Shown: positions 12,752 through 22,119, counted from the stretch's first letter. The stretch is DNA of 64,000 nt from Rhodanobacter sp. B04 (GCF_002001125.1 NZ_MUNV01000016.1:91681-155680); one strand, 5' to 3'. Translations and numbers: made by a program. The notes: a model not told the origin generated them from the sequence alone.

Positions 12752-14098
12752 ATGTCCGACCACACCGCCGAGACGATAGCCGCGATTGCCAGTGCGCCCG
12801 GCGCGGCTGGTGTCGGCGTGGTGCGTGTGTCCGGCCCGCTGGTGCCGGCGATCGCGCAGACCCTGCTTGGTCGCGCGCCGCAGCCACGCCACGCACACTT
12901 CGCTGCGATTCGTGAAGCCGGCGGTGCGCTGATCGATCGTGGCCTGCTGCTGCACTTCCCTGCCCCCGCCTCGTACACCGGCGAACACGTGCTGGAACTG
13001 CAAGGCCACGGCAGCGCCGTGCTGCTCGACCTGCTGCTGCGTCGCGTGTGCGAGCTCGGTGCGCGATTGGCGCGGCCGGGCGAATTCACCGAACGCGCGT
13101 TCCTCAATGGCAAGCTCGACCTGGCTCAGGCCGAAGCCGTTGCCGACCTGATTGCCGCTCGCTCGCAGGCTGGTGCGCGCGCTGCATTGCAGTCGATGGA
13201 AGGCGTGTTCTCGCGCAAGGTCGAGGTACTGCTGCAGGCGCTGATCGCGTTGCGCGTGCATATCGAGGCGGCGATCGATTTTCCCGAAGAGGAAATCGAC
13301 TTCCTCGCCGACCCGGCGATCACCCGCCAGCTCGAAGCGCTGCGCGCCGAACTGGCCGGGCTGCTGCGCGAAGCGCAACGCGGCCTGCGCCTCAACGACG
13401 GCTTGCGCGTGGCGATCATCGGCCGTCCCAACGCTGGCAAATCCAGTCTGCTCAACGCGCTGGCCGGCAACGATCGCGCGATCGTCACGCCGATCGCCGG
13501 TACCACCCGCGACGTGCTGCGCGAAAGCCTCAGCCTCGACGGCATCGCGCTGGAACTGGCCGACACCGCCGGCCTGCGTGAGACCGACGACGAGGTCGAA
13601 CGCGAAGGCGTGCGCCGCGCGCATGGCGAACTGCAGCGCGCCGATGTGGCCGTGCTGGTCACCGACGCCGAACACGCCATGGCTGATCTGGCATTGCTGG
13701 CGGACGTGTCAGTCGGTGTCGAGCGGTTGGTACTGATCAACAAGATCGATCGGGATCATGCGAGTCCACATGACGAATTGCGTGATGGCACGCTATGGCT
13801 GTGGGCTTCGGCGAAAACCGGCGCAGGCCTTGATGCACTGCGCGAACACCTCAAGCGACTGGCCGGCGCCGGCAGCGGCGAGGGCGCGTTCAGCGCACGC
13901 CGCCGCCACGTGCAGGCGCTCGAACAGGTACAAGCGCATCTCGAGCACGCCGCCGGCGTGCTGGCGCACACCCGAGCCGGCGAACTCGCTGCCGAGGAAT
14001 TGCGTCACGCGCAGCATGCACTCGGCGAAATCACCGGCAGCTACAGCAGCGATGACCTGCTCGGGGCGATCTTCGGTTCGTTCTGCATCGGCAAGTGA
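12752..14098 (+). CDS. mnmE: tRNA modification GTPase MnmE
   Basis: A 448-residue GTPase that with MnmG makes the cmnm5U modification at U34 of certain tRNAs. The N-terminal folate-binding domain contains PGEFTERAFLNGKLDLAQAEAV (about 109-130). The G domain has G1 GRPNAGKS (224-231), G2 AGTTRD, G3 DTAG (271-274) and NKID near 330. The C terminus is the family's catalytic CIGK. It ends immediately next to the convergent ribokinase gene with no intergenic base. MnmG, usually the next gene in related bacteria, is not in this window. Confidence 0.98.
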   Translation: MSDHTAETIAAIASAPGAAGVGVVRVSGPLVPAIAQTLLGRAPQPRHAHFAAIREAGGALIDRGLLLHFPAPASYTGEHVLELQGHGSAVLLDLLLRRVCELGARLARPGEFTERAFLNGKLDLAQAEAVADLIAARSQAGARAALQSMEGVFSRKVEVLLQALIALRVHIEAAIDFPEEEIDFLADPAITRQLEALRAELAGLLREAQRGLRLNDGLRVAIIGRPNAGKSSLLNALAGNDRAIVTPIAGTTRDVLRESLSLDGIALELADTAGLRETDDEVEREGVRRAHGELQRADVAVLVTDAEHAMADLALLADVSVGVERLVLINKIDRDHASPHDELRDGTLWLWASAKTGAGLDALREHLKRLAGAGSGEGAFSARRRHVQALEQVQAHLEHAAGVLAHTRAGELAAEELRHAQHALGEITGSYSSDDLLGAIFGSFCIGK

Positions 14099-14992
14099 CT
14101 AGTTGCTACGGGCGAGCAGGTCTTCCACTTCGTGCAGCTGCGGCATGCCGCCCTGTGCGCCGAGCTTGCCGACCGACAGTGCGGCGGCGGCGCAGGCCTT
14201 GCGCACGGCTGCAGCCAAGCCTTCGCGCAGGAACACCGCCAGCGCGGCGTTGAACGTATCGCCGGCGCCGGTGCTGTCGACGACGTCGACCTGGAAACCG
14301 GATTGATGGCTTGGTTCCCCCTGTTCGCGATACCACGCACCTTCGGCGCCGCGGGTGAGCACGACGGGGCATGGCGCTTGTCGCATCAGCGCACGGAAGT
14401 CTTCGGTGGAATCGGCGCCAAGCAGGATGGCGAGCTCGTGCTGGTTCGGCGTGACGTAGCGGGCGAGTTTGAGCCAGTTGGTGGGCAGCTTCTGCGCGGG
14501 GGCCGGGTTCAGGATCACCGGTACCTCAAGTCGATGGCCGAGGCGCAAGGTGGCTTCCACGGTTTCCAGCGGAATCTCCATCTGCACCAGCACGGCATCG
14601 GCACGGGCGATCAGGTCCTGCGCGCGTTCGACTTGCGTCGGCGTGACGCGCGCGTTCGCGGCGGGCACCACGATGATCTGGTTTTCGCCCTCGGCGACAG
14701 TGATCGAGGCGGTGCCGCTGGCGCAATCGCCGAGTTCGATGGTGTGGGAGAGGTCGATGTTCTCGGCGGCCAGGCCCTGGCGCAGTTGCCTGCCGAAGGC
14801 GTCGTCGCCAGTCGCGCCGACGAGTGCCACCGTGGCGCCCAGCCGCGCCGCCGCCACCGCCTGGTTCGCGCCTTTGCCGCCGGGCACGGTGAGGAAGCGT
14901 TCGCCGAGGATGGTTTCGCCGGGGCCGACAAAGCGCGCCGCCTGGGTCACCAGGTCCATGTTGATGCTGCCGACGACAACGATACGGGTCAT
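14099..14992 (-). CDS. rbsK: Ribokinase
   Basis: A 297-residue PfkB-family sugar kinase that phosphorylates D-ribose to ribose-5-phosphate. Family features are the N-terminal GSINMDLV, the glycine-rich PGGKGANQAVAAARLGA at about 38-54 and the anion-hole/catalytic-base motif DSTGAGDTFNAALA at about 240-253. No ribose transporter is nearby. Its stop abuts the mnmE stop tail to tail. Other PfkB kinases (for example for nucleosides) are possible, but the ribokinase-type motifs fit best. Confidence 0.88.
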   Translation of the reverse strand: MTRIVVVGSINMDLVTQAARFVGPGETILGERFLTVPGGKGANQAVAAARLGATVALVGATGDDAFGRQLRQGLAAENIDLSHTIELGDCASGTASITVAEGENQIIVVPAANARVTPTQVERAQDLIARADAVLVQMEIPLETVEATLRLGHRLEVPVILNPAPAQKLPTNWLKLARYVTPNQHELAILLGADSTEDFRALMRQAPCPVVLTRGAEGAWYREQGEPSHQSGFQVDVVDSTGAGDTFNAALAVFLREGLAAAVRKACAAAALSVGKLGAQGGMPQLHEVEDLLARSN

Positions 14993-15055
14993 GACATCCC
15001 TGGTCGATCAATCGAGAAAGGATTGAGCATAAGCGATTGCGTCGCACAGTAAAGA

Positions 15056-15084
15056 CGAAGGACCGGCAACGAGCCGGTCCTTCG
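15056..15084 (-). terminator. Terminator hairpin after the Spy-like gene
   Basis: A perfect 12-base stem (CGAAGGACCGGC with its complement) and a 5-base loop; on the minus strand TCTTT follows. It lies just after the stop of the gene at 15107-15541 and separates it from rbsK. Confidence 0.75.
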
Positions 15085-15106
15085 ATGGGCTGAGTGCAAG
15101 GTCGCT

Positions 15107-15541
15107 TTACTGTTTGTCGGAGTCGTCGTCGCTCGAATTCTTCTTGTCCTGACGGCGCTGCATGGCCTGCTGCTGCATCTGCTGGTATTGCTGCTTCTGG
15201 CTGTCGGTGAGTACGGCCTGCAGCTGGGTGTTGCTGTCCTGCATGATCGAACGCATCTTGGCGCGACGATCGCGTGGCGCCAGCGTGTTGTCCGCGCGCA
15301 ACTGCTGCATCTGCTGCTGCCGGTTCTGCAGGATCGGCTCGATCCTGGCGGCTTGATCGGGGGTGAGTTGAAGCTTGCGGCTGAGGCGTGCGATCTGGCG
15401 CTGCGGATCGGGTGCCTGGTGTGTGGGCTTGCTTGCCGCTGAATCGGCGGAGGTGTCTTGGAATGGCCGTGCCATGACGGCGCCGGTGCCGGCGATGCCC
15501 AGGACGAAGCCGAGCAGGACAAGGCGAAGAACAGGTTTCAT
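15107..15541 (-). CDS. Spy/CpxP-like (LTXXQ) periplasmic protein
   Basis: A 144-residue exported protein: signal sequence MKPVLRLVLLGFVLGIAGTGAVMA, then a charged helical region with the repeated LTxxQ-type motif (LQLTPDQAARIEPIL and VLTDSQKQQYQQM) typical of Spy/CpxP periplasmic chaperones and metal or stress sensors. The C terminus is Gln-rich then acidic (NSSDDDSDKQ). The start at 15541 is preceded by GGAGATC and opens the signal peptide; an upstream in-frame extension to 15718 is not protein-like. It is a single-gene unit ending in a strong hairpin. A role in periplasmic stress is inferred from family only. Confidence 0.8.
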   Translation of the reverse strand: MKPVLRLVLLGFVLGIAGTGAVMARPFQDTSADSAASKPTHQAPDPQRQIARLSRKLQLTPDQAARIEPILQNRQQQMQQLRADNTLAPRDRRAKMRSIMQDSNTQLQAVLTDSQKQQYQQMQQQAMQRRQDKKNSSDDDSDKQ

Positions 15542-15737
15542 CGCGAGATCTCCAGAATGGATGGGCAACAGGGCACGGAACGCGAGACACGTCACAAGCG
15601 TTGACCGAGGTCTCTCGATTTCATTGCCTGGCCTTGCGATGGGCGGCCCATATCGAGCTGAAGAGCCAATCAGCGCTTGAAACATGAAGGGTCGCCCCGA
15701 TCCCTTGTGCATTGCCACCGATGGCGAGGAGACAGCA

Positions 15738-16427
15738 ATGATCGAACTGCATTACTGGCCAACACCGAACGGCCACAAGATCACGATGTTCCTCGAGGAA
15801 GCCGGCCTGCCGTATGAGATCAGGCCGGTGAACATCGGCAAGGGCGAGCAGTTCAGGCCGGAGTTCCTGCGGATCTCGCCGAACAACCGGATGCCGGCGA
15901 TCGTCGACCATGCACCGGCCGATGGCGGCGCGCCCATCAGTGTGTTCGAGTCAGGCGCGATCCTGCAGTATCTGGCGGAGAAGAGTGGCCGCTTTCTGCC
16001 AACCGATCCGCGCGGCCGCACTGCCGTGATGGAGTGGCTGTTCTGGCAGGTGGGCGGGCTGGGTCCGATGCTGGGACAGAACCATCACTTCAACCGCTAC
16101 GCACCGGAGAAGATTCCATACGCGATCGATCGCTATGTCAACGAAACCCACCGCCTGTATGGCGTACTGGACAGACGTCTGGATGGCCAAACGTATATTG
16201 CCGGGACGGAGTACACGATTGCCGACATGGCGGCCTACCCGTGGATCGTGCCGCATCAGGCGCAGGGCATGACGCTGGAAGAATTTCCGCACCTTATGCG
16301 GTGGTTCGAATTGGTCCGCGCACGAGCCGCGACGGAACGCGCGTATGCGCTCGGTGAAACGATCAAGGAGCAGACCGACCTGCGCACGGATGAAGAGGCG
16401 CGCAAGGTCCTGTTCGGGCAAAGATAG
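15738..16427 (+). CDS. Glutathione S-transferase family protein (YfcG-like)
   Basis: A 229-residue thioredoxin-fold protein. The N-terminal GST domain begins MIELHYWPTPNGHKITMFLEEAGLPYE and includes the glutathione-binding ESGAIL segment (about 73-78). The C-terminal helical domain has the TIADMAAYPW motif. The sequence most resembles the YfcG/YghU disulfide-bond oxidoreductase subgroup, so glutathione-dependent disulfide reduction is the likely activity. The ATG is preceded by GAGGAGACAGCA. It stands alone on the plus strand, convergent with the gene at 16458. Confidence 0.88.
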   Translation: MIELHYWPTPNGHKITMFLEEAGLPYEIRPVNIGKGEQFRPEFLRISPNNRMPAIVDHAPADGGAPISVFESGAILQYLAEKSGRFLPTDPRGRTAVMEWLFWQVGGLGPMLGQNHHFNRYAPEKIPYAIDRYVNETHRLYGVLDRRLDGQTYIAGTEYTIADMAAYPWIVPHQAQGMTLEEFPHLMRWFELVRARAATERAYALGETIKEQTDLRTDEEARKVLFGQR

Positions 16428-16447
16428 CGCCGGCTCTACGCCGGCGC
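16427..16447. terminator. Hairpin between convergent genes
   Basis: Perfect 8-base stem GCGCCGGC/GCCGGCGC with a 5-base loop, starting at the last base of the GST stop codon and lying before the opposing gene's stop. There is no T tract, so termination is uncertain. Confidence 0.4.
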
Positions 16448-16457
16448 TGCGCCGCGC

Positions 16458-17078
16458 TCAGTGCGCGCGGCCGATCCCGGAGTCATCGCCCTGTTCGAGC
16501 AGGGCCGGTGCCGGTCCTGCCACTGCCAGCAGCGACTGCGCGTAGCTGTCCTCGATGCTGACGGTGGAGACCTCGTCCCAGCTGAAGAACGAAGCCTCAC
16601 GCATCCACTCCGCGTCGGGGCTGAGTTCCTGCATGTAGAAACCATCGTCGTCGACACTGACCAGCCGGCCGATGTAGCAGACCTCGGCTTCGTCCTCGCT
16701 GTCCACGTGCACGCCGATCACCGGTGCCTGCGCACCGGCGGCCTGGATCACCTCGCGGATGTTGTCCAGCGGGAATCCGCGTGGCGGGCGCGGCAGGATG
16801 TGCTTCAGCGCCAGCGCCTTCTCGAAGAACACGTGGTGCTTGTCCGGCGACTCCAGCTCGGAAATGTCGCGATGGCGCATCACGTACATGCCGTCGTAGG
16901 TGATGCCGTCGCCGACCACCCACAGCAGGAAGAACTCGCGCCCGACACCGCCCACGTAGCCGCAGAAACTGCCGTGCTCGAGGTCCTCGCGCCACAACCG
17001 CACCAGCGTCTGCTTCTGCTGCGCTTCGCGCAGCTGGGCGCGCTGGCCGGTGTTTTTCAATTCGATGATGTTGGTCAC
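16458..17078 (-). CDS. Conserved hypothetical protein
   Basis: A 206-residue soluble protein (MTNIIELKNTGQRAQLREAQ start) with no signal peptide or membrane segment. It contains a central acidic, Trp/Phe-containing region (HVDSEDEAEVCYIGRLVSVD) that reads like a beta-rich domain, and an Asp/Glu-rich C terminus. I do not recognise the family. It lies 50 bases after hslU on the same strand, so it may be the last gene of the dapF-to-hslU transcript, but no functional link can be claimed. Confidence 0.75.
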   Translation of the reverse strand: MTNIIELKNTGQRAQLREAQQKQTLVRLWREDLEHGSFCGYVGGVGREFFLLWVVGDGITYDGMYVMRHRDISELESPDKHHVFFEKALALKHILPRPPRGFPLDNIREVIQAAGAQAPVIGVHVDSEDEAEVCYIGRLVSVDDDGFYMQELSPDAEWMREASFFSWDEVSTVSIEDSYAQSLLAVAGPAPALLEQGDDSGIGRAH

Positions 17079-17128
17079 GGCGCCATTTTAACAGATCGGT
17101 CCGACGGGCTTGTTTACAGGATGTAGCG

Positions 17129-18466
17129 TTACAGGATGTAGCGGCTGAGGTCTTCGTTCTGAACCAGGCTGCCAAGACTTTTGTCTACATGTTCGGCGTC
17201 GATCAAGTAATTTTCGCCGTATTTGTCAGCTGCTTCGTAGGAGATTTTCTCGAGCAGGCGCTCCATCACGGTATGCAGCCGGCGTGCGCCGATGTTCTCG
17301 GTGCGCTCGTTCACCTGGAACGCCACCTCGGCCAGCCGGTCGATGCCCGAATCGGTGAACTCGATCGTCACGCCTTCGGTGCCGAGCAAGGCCACGTACT
17401 GCTTGGTCAGCGCGTTGTGCGGCTCGCGCAGGATCCGCTTGAAGTCGTCGACCGACAGTGCGGACAACTCGACGCGGATCGGAAGCCGGCCCTGCAACTC
17501 CGGAATCAGGTCCGACGGCTTGGCCAGCGAGAACGCGCCGGAGGCGATGAACAGCATGTGGTCGGTCTTGATCGGGCCGTACTTGGTCGACACGGTGGAG
17601 CCTTCCACCAGCGGCAGCAAGTCGCGCTGCACGCCTTCGCGGCTGACGCCGGCGTGGCCGTGGTCGCCGCGCTGGGCGACCTTGTCGATCTCGTCGATGA
17701 ACACGATACCGTTCTGCTCGGCCGCCTCCATCGCCTGCGCACGGATTTCCTCGTCGTTGAGCAGCTTGCCCGCTTCCTCATCGATCAGCAGCGGGCGCGC
17801 CAGCTTGATCGCCAGTTTGCGCTGCTGGGTCTTGGCGCCGCCGATGTTCTGGAACATCTGGCGCAACTGCGCGCCCATCTCCTCCATGCCGGGCGGCGAC
17901 ATGATCTCCACGCCCACGTTCATGGCGAAATCCAGCTCGATCTCGCGTTCGTCCAGCGCGCCTTCGCACAGCTGCTTGCGCAGCTTCTGGCGGGTATCGC
18001 TGTCGATCGCCGGGGTGGCGGCATCGTGGCTCCAGTCGGTCGCCGTCTGCCGGCGCGGCAGCAGGGCGTCGAGGATGCGGTCCTCGGCGCGATCCTCGGC
18101 CTGGGTGCGCACGCGCTTGATCGCGTGTTCGCGGGTCAACTTGTAGGCCACATCGGCGAGGTCGCGGATGATCGATTCCACGTCCTTGCCGACGTAACCG
18201 ACCTCGGTGAACTTGGTCGCCTCGACTTTCACGAACGGCGCGTTTGCCAGCGTGGCGAGGCGGCGTGCGATTTCGGTCTTGCCGACGCCGGTCGGGCCGA
18301 TCATCAGGATGTTCTTCGGCGTGATCTCGTTGCGCATTTCCGGCGGCAGCTGCATGCGCCGCCAGCGGCTGCGCAGCGCCACCGCCACGGCACGCTTGGC
18401 GTCGTGCTGGCCGATGATGTAGCGGTCGAGTTCGTTGACGATTTCGCGGGGAGTGAGTTCGCTCAT
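17129..18466 (-). CDS. hslU: ATP-dependent protease ATPase subunit HslU
   Basis: A 445-residue AAA+ unfoldase (ClpY) that feeds substrates to HslV. Walker A GPTGVGKT is at 57-64 and Walker B VFIDEIDK near 250. The intermediate domain between them has the usual charged sequence. The C terminus EDLSRYIL matches the family tail that docks between HslV subunits to activate it. The start at 18466 ([14 protein letters not shown]) is the conserved one; 11 further in-frame codons upstream overlap a palindromic repeat. It follows hslV after 129 bases that contain that repeat. Confidence 0.98.
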   Translation of the reverse strand: MSELTPREIVNELDRYIIGQHDAKRAVAVALRSRWRRMQLPPEMRNEITPKNILMIGPTGVGKTEIARRLATLANAPFVKVEATKFTEVGYVGKDVESIIRDLADVAYKLTREHAIKRVRTQAEDRAEDRILDALLPRRQTATDWSHDAATPAIDSDTRQKLRKQLCEGALDEREIELDFAMNVGVEIMSPPGMEEMGAQLRQMFQNIGGAKTQQRKLAIKLARPLLIDEEAGKLLNDEEIRAQAMEAAEQNGIVFIDEIDKVAQRGDHGHAGVSREGVQRDLLPLVEGSTVSTKYGPIKTDHMLFIASGAFSLAKPSDLIPELQGRLPIRVELSALSVDDFKRILREPHNALTKQYVALLGTEGVTIEFTDSGIDRLAEVAFQVNERTENIGARRLHTVMERLLEKISYEAADKYGENYLIDAEHVDKSLGSLVQNEDLSRYIL

Positions 18467-18493
18467 GGATACACCGGAAAGGTAGGTTTTCTT

Positions 18494-18569
18494 CGTCATC
18501 CCGGCGAAAGCCGGGACCCAGTGCCTGTAACGGCAACGACGCTGGATCCCGGCTTTCGCCGGGATGACG
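18494..18569. repeat. Palindromic intergenic repeat between hslV and hslU
   Basis: Two inverted arms, 18494-18521 and 18542-18569, identical over 27 of 28 bases (arm begins CGTCATCCCGGCGAAAGCC), joined by about 20 bases. Each arm also contains a smaller palindrome, CCCGGCGAAAGCCGGG. This sequence type is a familiar dispersed repeat in Xanthomonadales and other proteobacteria. Here it interrupts an operon and could form a large mRNA hairpin between hslV and hslU. Confidence 0.85.
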
Positions 18570-18595
18570 CTGAGGAGGTCCGTCGTGTGATGCGT

Positions 18596-19132
18596 CTACA
18601 GCTCTTCGATCGACACGTTGTGATTGGTGTAGATGCAGATGTCGCCGGCGATCTTCAACGCCTTTTCGACAATGGTGCGCGCATCCAGTTCGGTATTTTC
18701 CAGCAGGGCCAGCGCGGCCGACTGCGCGAACGGGCCGCCGGAACCGATCGCGATCAGGCCGTGCTCGGGTTCCACCACGTCGCCATTGCCGGAGATCAGC
18801 AGCGAGGTTTCCTTGTCGGCTACCGCCAGCATCGCCTCGAGCCGGCCGAAACGGCGATCGGTGCGCCATTCCTTGGCCATTTCCACCGCCGCGCGGGTGA
18901 GGTTGTTGTTGTGCTTTTCGAGCTTCTGCTCGAACAGCTCGAACAGGGTGAACGCATCGGCGGTGGCGCCGGCAAAACCGGCCACCACGTCGCCGCTCTT
19001 GCCGAGGCGGCGTACCTTGCGCGCGTTGCCCTTCATCACCGTATTGCCGAGCGTGACCTGGCCGTCGCTGCCGATCACGACGCGACCTTCGCGGCGCACG
19101 CAGACGATGGTGGTGGCGTGGAAGGATTCCAT
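18596..19132 (-). CDS. hslV: ATP-dependent protease peptidase subunit HslV
   Basis: A 178-residue proteasome-like threonine peptidase (ClpQ). The mature motif TTIVCVRR is preceded by six residues (MESFHA), so the catalytic threonine is Thr7 and a short propeptide must be removed; E. coli HslV has only the initiator Met before it. Further family features are [23 protein letters not shown] and [18 protein letters not shown] FAGATADAF. It lies upstream of hslU, with 129 bases between, and downstream of glpM. Confidence 0.97.
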   Translation of the reverse strand: MESFHATTIVCVRREGRVVIGSDGQVTLGNTVMKGNARKVRRLGKSGDVVAGFAGATADAFTLFELFEQKLEKHNNNLTRAAVEMAKEWRTDRRFGRLEAMLAVADKETSLLISGNGDVVEPEHGLIAIGSGGPFAQSAALALLENTELDARTIVEKALKIAGDICIYTNHNVSIEEL

Positions 19133-19209
19133 AAGAACTCCGCAGACAGTGGATTCCGCTGAGGTGGGGCCGTGCCGGTGTGAATCCAAGCGGCGGGCGC
19201 GACGGCGGC

Positions 19210-19542
19210 TCAGCGACGGTTCCACAGCAGCACGGCGGCCGCGGCAAAGGTGCACCACACCAGTAGCGCGCAGGCGAGTGCCGGCAACAGGCGCATGCGA
19301 TCGACCAGCCAGTACAGCGCCAGCAGATAAGCCACATACGGCACCACGGCCCACAGACCGAACACGATGGTGGCCTTCAGCTCGGCGTGGCCGCGTTCGC
19401 TGCCCACGATGTAGTGCGCCATCAGCGCGAAGGTGGGAAACAGCGGCAACAGGCCGGCGATGTAGTAGTTGCGGGTGCGTGCCAGCAGGCCGATCAGCAA
19501 CACCATCAGCGCGCCAATCAGCGATTTGATGAGCAGGCTCAT
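19210..19542 (-). CDS. GlpM family membrane protein
   Basis: A 110-residue inner-membrane protein with about four hydrophobic segments. The stretch [20 protein letters not shown] followed by [13 protein letters not shown] is characteristic of the GlpM family, first described in Pseudomonas near glp genes and linked to alginate production; its molecular role is unknown. The start at 19542 gives a standard-length protein; a 40-residue in-frame extension upstream overlaps xerC and is not membrane-like. It lies 22 bases after xerC and 77 before hslV, so it is embedded in this operon rather than near glp genes. Confidence 0.85.
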   Translation of the reverse strand: MSLLIKSLIGALMVLLIGLLARTRNYYIAGLLPLFPTFALMAHYIVGSERGHAELKATIVFGLWAVVPYVAYLLALYWLVDRMRLLPALACALLVWCTFAAAAVLLWNRR

Positions 19543-19564
19543 GCGCGATCCGGTCCGTTGGCGC

Positions 19565-20470
19565 TCACTTGCGCCGCGCGCGCGGATGCGCGGCGTCGTA
19601 GACCTTGGCCAGATGCTGGAAATCCAGGTGGGTGTAGATCTGCGTGGTGGCGATGTCGGCATGACCGAGCAGTTCCTGCACCGCGCGCAGGTCGCCGGAG
19701 GATTCCAGCATGTGGCTGGCGAAGGTATGTCGCAGCAGATGCGGATGGATGTGTTTCGGGATGCCCTGCTGCAGCGCCAGCTTGTTCATGCGCAGCTGCA
19801 CCGTGCGCGGGTTGATCGGCGCGCCGCGGCGGCCGCGGAAGACCGCATCGTCCGCCGGCATGCTGCCCTGCTCCGCACCGAGTGCGCGCAGGGCGGCGAC
19901 GGCGTGGCGGCCGACCGGCACGATGCGGGTCTTGCTGCCCTTGCCGAGCACGCGCACTTCGCCATCGTCCAGCCTGAGGTCCGCCCAGCGCAGGCCGACC
20001 AGTTCGGACAGGCGCAGGCCGCTGGAGTAGAACAACTCCAGCATCGCGCGGTCGCGCACCGCCAGTTTGCCGCCACTGTCGGTCTCCACCAGCGCACCGG
20101 CTTCGTCCACGTCGAGTACCTGCGGCAGCTTGCGGCGCACCTTCGGGCCACGCACGCCGAGCAGCGGATCGCTGGCGAGCAGGCCTTCGCGGCTGAGCTG
20201 GCGGAACAGGCTGCGGCAGGACGAGAGCAGGCGCTGCAGGCTCTTCGGCGCCAGGCCATCATCCTTGCCGGGTTTGCCGCGATGTTCGCTGGCCACGAAG
20301 CTGCGCATCCGGTTCGGGTCGAGCGCATCGAACGAAGCCAGCTGTTGCGCCTGCATGAAACGCAGCAGCTTGGCCAGGTCGCGGCGGTAACCGTCGACGG
20401 TGTGTGGCGAAGCCTGTCGCTCGCCGGCGAGACGGGCGAGCCAGTGCTCGACCTGTTGCTCAGGCGTCAT
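19565..20470 (-). CDS. xerC: Tyrosine recombinase XerC
   Basis: A 301-residue site-specific recombinase that acts with XerD at dif to resolve chromosome dimers. The N-terminal SAM-like core-binding domain spans about 1-95 and the catalytic domain has all expected residues: R153 (SGLRLSELVGLRW), a lysine at 177 or 180, H244 and R247 (HLLRHTFASH), H270 (LLGHADIATTQIYTH) and nucleophile Y279. Located in the conserved dapF-DUF484-xerC cluster, six bases after the DUF484 gene. Confidence 0.97.
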   Translation of the reverse strand: MTPEQQVEHWLARLAGERQASPHTVDGYRRDLAKLLRFMQAQQLASFDALDPNRMRSFVASEHRGKPGKDDGLAPKSLQRLLSSCRSLFRQLSREGLLASDPLLGVRGPKVRRKLPQVLDVDEAGALVETDSGGKLAVRDRAMLELFYSSGLRLSELVGLRWADLRLDDGEVRVLGKGSKTRIVPVGRHAVAALRALGAEQGSMPADDAVFRGRRGAPINPRTVQLRMNKLALQQGIPKHIHPHLLRHTFASHMLESSGDLRAVQELLGHADIATTQIYTHLDFQHLAKVYDAAHPRARRK

Positions 20471-20476
20471 CGCGGC

Positions 20477-21163
20477 TCAGGAGACGTCCCGCGCGCGCGC
20501 CAGGGCGGCGGTGATGGTGGCGGCGATCATCTTGAGGAACAGCGTGCCCATGCCGGGCTGGAAGCGGTCCGGGCTGTGGCTGCCGATCGCCAGGATGCCG
20601 GCGTCGCCCAGCCGCATCATCGCGACCGAGCGGATCTGCCCGGCATCGGCACCGAACAGCCGGCCGAGCTTTTCGTTGGACAGGCGCCCGGAGACGGGTT
20701 CGTTGTGCTGCAGGAAGTCGGCGAACTCCGGCAGCGCGCTGGCGCCGCCGGCCACCTGTTGCAGCCAGTCGGCCCGCGGCAGTTGCGGCTCGTCGCCGAA
20801 CAGCAACAGGCTTACCTGTTCGGTGTGAAAATCCGCGCTGAGCTTGGCCATCACCGTGCGTGCAGTCACCTCCAGCGTGTTGGCGCGCATCAGGGCCACG
20901 GTCAGCGCGTGCACGCGTTCCATCAGTTTCTCGTTTTCGGCGGCGATCTCGATCAGCTCGGCCAGGCGGCGTTCCAGTTCGGCGTTCTTGTCGCGCAGGC
21001 TTTGCAGCTGGTACACCGCCAGCGAGGACACCGCGCCCTGTTCGCGCGGCATCGTCAGCTTGGCCGCCAGGTCGGGGTACTCGCTGAGGAATTCAGGGTG
21101 ACGCTTCAGGTAGGCGGCGACCACGCGAGCCTGGGTGGCGTCATCGAGCAGGGTTGCGGTCAT
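20477..21163 (-). CDS. DUF484 family protein
   Basis: A 228-residue cytoplasmic protein of the DUF484 family, always found near xerC/dapF in gammaproteobacteria. It begins MTATLLDDATQARVVAAYLKRHPEFLSEYPDL, has a coiled-coil-like segment (about 50-90, LQSLRDKNAELERRLAELIEIA) and a GAF-like C-terminal half (SVAMMRLGDAGILAIGS). The role is unknown. The ATG at 21163 is chosen because it yields the family's N terminus. It lies 94 bases after dapF and six before xerC. Confidence 0.93.
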   Translation of the reverse strand: MTATLLDDATQARVVAAYLKRHPEFLSEYPDLAAKLTMPREQGAVSSLAVYQLQSLRDKNAELERRLAELIEIAAENEKLMERVHALTVALMRANTLEVTARTVMAKLSADFHTEQVSLLLFGDEPQLPRADWLQQVAGGASALPEFADFLQHNEPVSGRLSNEKLGRLFGADAGQIRSVAMMRLGDAGILAIGSHSPDRFQPGMGTLFLKMIAATITAALARARDVS

Positions 21164-21257
21164 GCGCGAATGTCCTCGAACCGGTGCGGAGCATGCTGGA
21201 AAGGCGTGCCGTCCGGCTGGAGTGTGCGATGGACGCGGGCGCGCTTCAACCGGTGCG

Positions 21258-22106
21258 TCAGGCCCTGAGGGCGGCAACCGTCCATTCGCCCTCGAAGGCG
21301 AAGGCGGCCGGGCCGGTCATCCACAGGGTGTGGCCAGGGCCGGTCCAGTCGATCCGCAAGGTGCCGCCGGGCAGTTCCACCCGGACCCGGTCATCGACTT
21401 CGCCGCGTTGATGCAGCACCGCCATCGCCGCACAGGCGCCGGTGCCGCAGGCCAGCGTCCAGCCGGCGCCGCGCTCGTGCACGCGCAGGCGCAGGCGGCC
21501 GCGATCGACGCGCTGCACGAAACCGGCGTTGGCACCCTGCCCGAAGCGGCTATGGCCGGACAGCAGCGGGCCAAGTTGCAACAGCTCGGGCGCGTCCAGG
21601 TCGGGCACGGTCACCACCACGTGCGGATTGCCCATCGACACCGCGCCGACCTCCAGCGTGTGATCGCCGGTCTCTATCGTGTAGCGTTCGGCAGTCGCGG
21701 CCGCCGTCAGCGGGATGCGGGCCGCCTCGAACACCGGCTCGCCCATGTCGACGGTGACTTCGTGGGGCCCGAGCAGGCGCACCGTCACCGGGCCGGACGG
21801 ACTCTCGATCATGACGCTGCTGTCGAGCGCCAGCGCACCGGCACGATGCAGCCACGCCGCCACGCAGCGCACGCCGTTGCCGCACTGGCCCGAAGGCGAA
21901 CCGTCGGCGTTCCAGATGCCGTAATAAAAAGCACAGGACGGATCGCGTGCCGGCTCCACGCTCAGCAGCTGGTCGAAACCCACGCCGGTATGCCGGTCGG
22001 CCAGCGCACGGATCTGCGCGGTATCCAGCGGGAAATCACGCTGCCGGCAATCCAGCACGACAAAGTCGTTGCCGATGCCATGCATTTTCGAGAAATGCAG
22101 TTGCAT
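21258..22106 (-). CDS. dapF: Diaminopimelate epimerase
   Basis: A 282-residue PLP-independent racemase converting LL- to meso-diaminopimelate, the lysine and peptidoglycan precursor. Two catalytic cysteines are visible: C75 in GQCGNGVRC and C220 in LACGTGACA. The start MQLHFSKMHGIGNDFVVLDC is the conserved N terminus. It follows lptM by 13 bases in the cluster lptM-dapF-DUF484-xerC. Confidence 0.98.
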   Translation of the reverse strand: MQLHFSKMHGIGNDFVVLDCRQRDFPLDTAQIRALADRHTGVGFDQLLSVEPARDPSCAFYYGIWNADGSPSGQCGNGVRCVAAWLHRAGALALDSSVMIESPSGPVTVRLLGPHEVTVDMGEPVFEAARIPLTAAATAERYTIETGDHTLEVGAVSMGNPHVVVTVPDLDAPELLQLGPLLSGHSRFGQGANAGFVQRVDRGRLRLRVHERGAGWTLACGTGACAAMAVLHQRGEVDDRVRVELPGGTLRIDWTGPGHTLWMTGPAAFAFEGEWTVAALRA

Positions 22107-22119
22107 GGTGTGGGCCGGT

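Noticed and set aside
10831..13113. 760-codon minus-strand open frame across yidC and mnmE
   Set aside because: Runs antisense to two well-identified genes and contains no recognisable domain.
17189..19162. 657-codon plus-strand frame antisense to hslUV
   Set aside because: Shadow of two certain genes; the [12 protein letters not shown] stretch inside is just the translation of the palindromic repeat.
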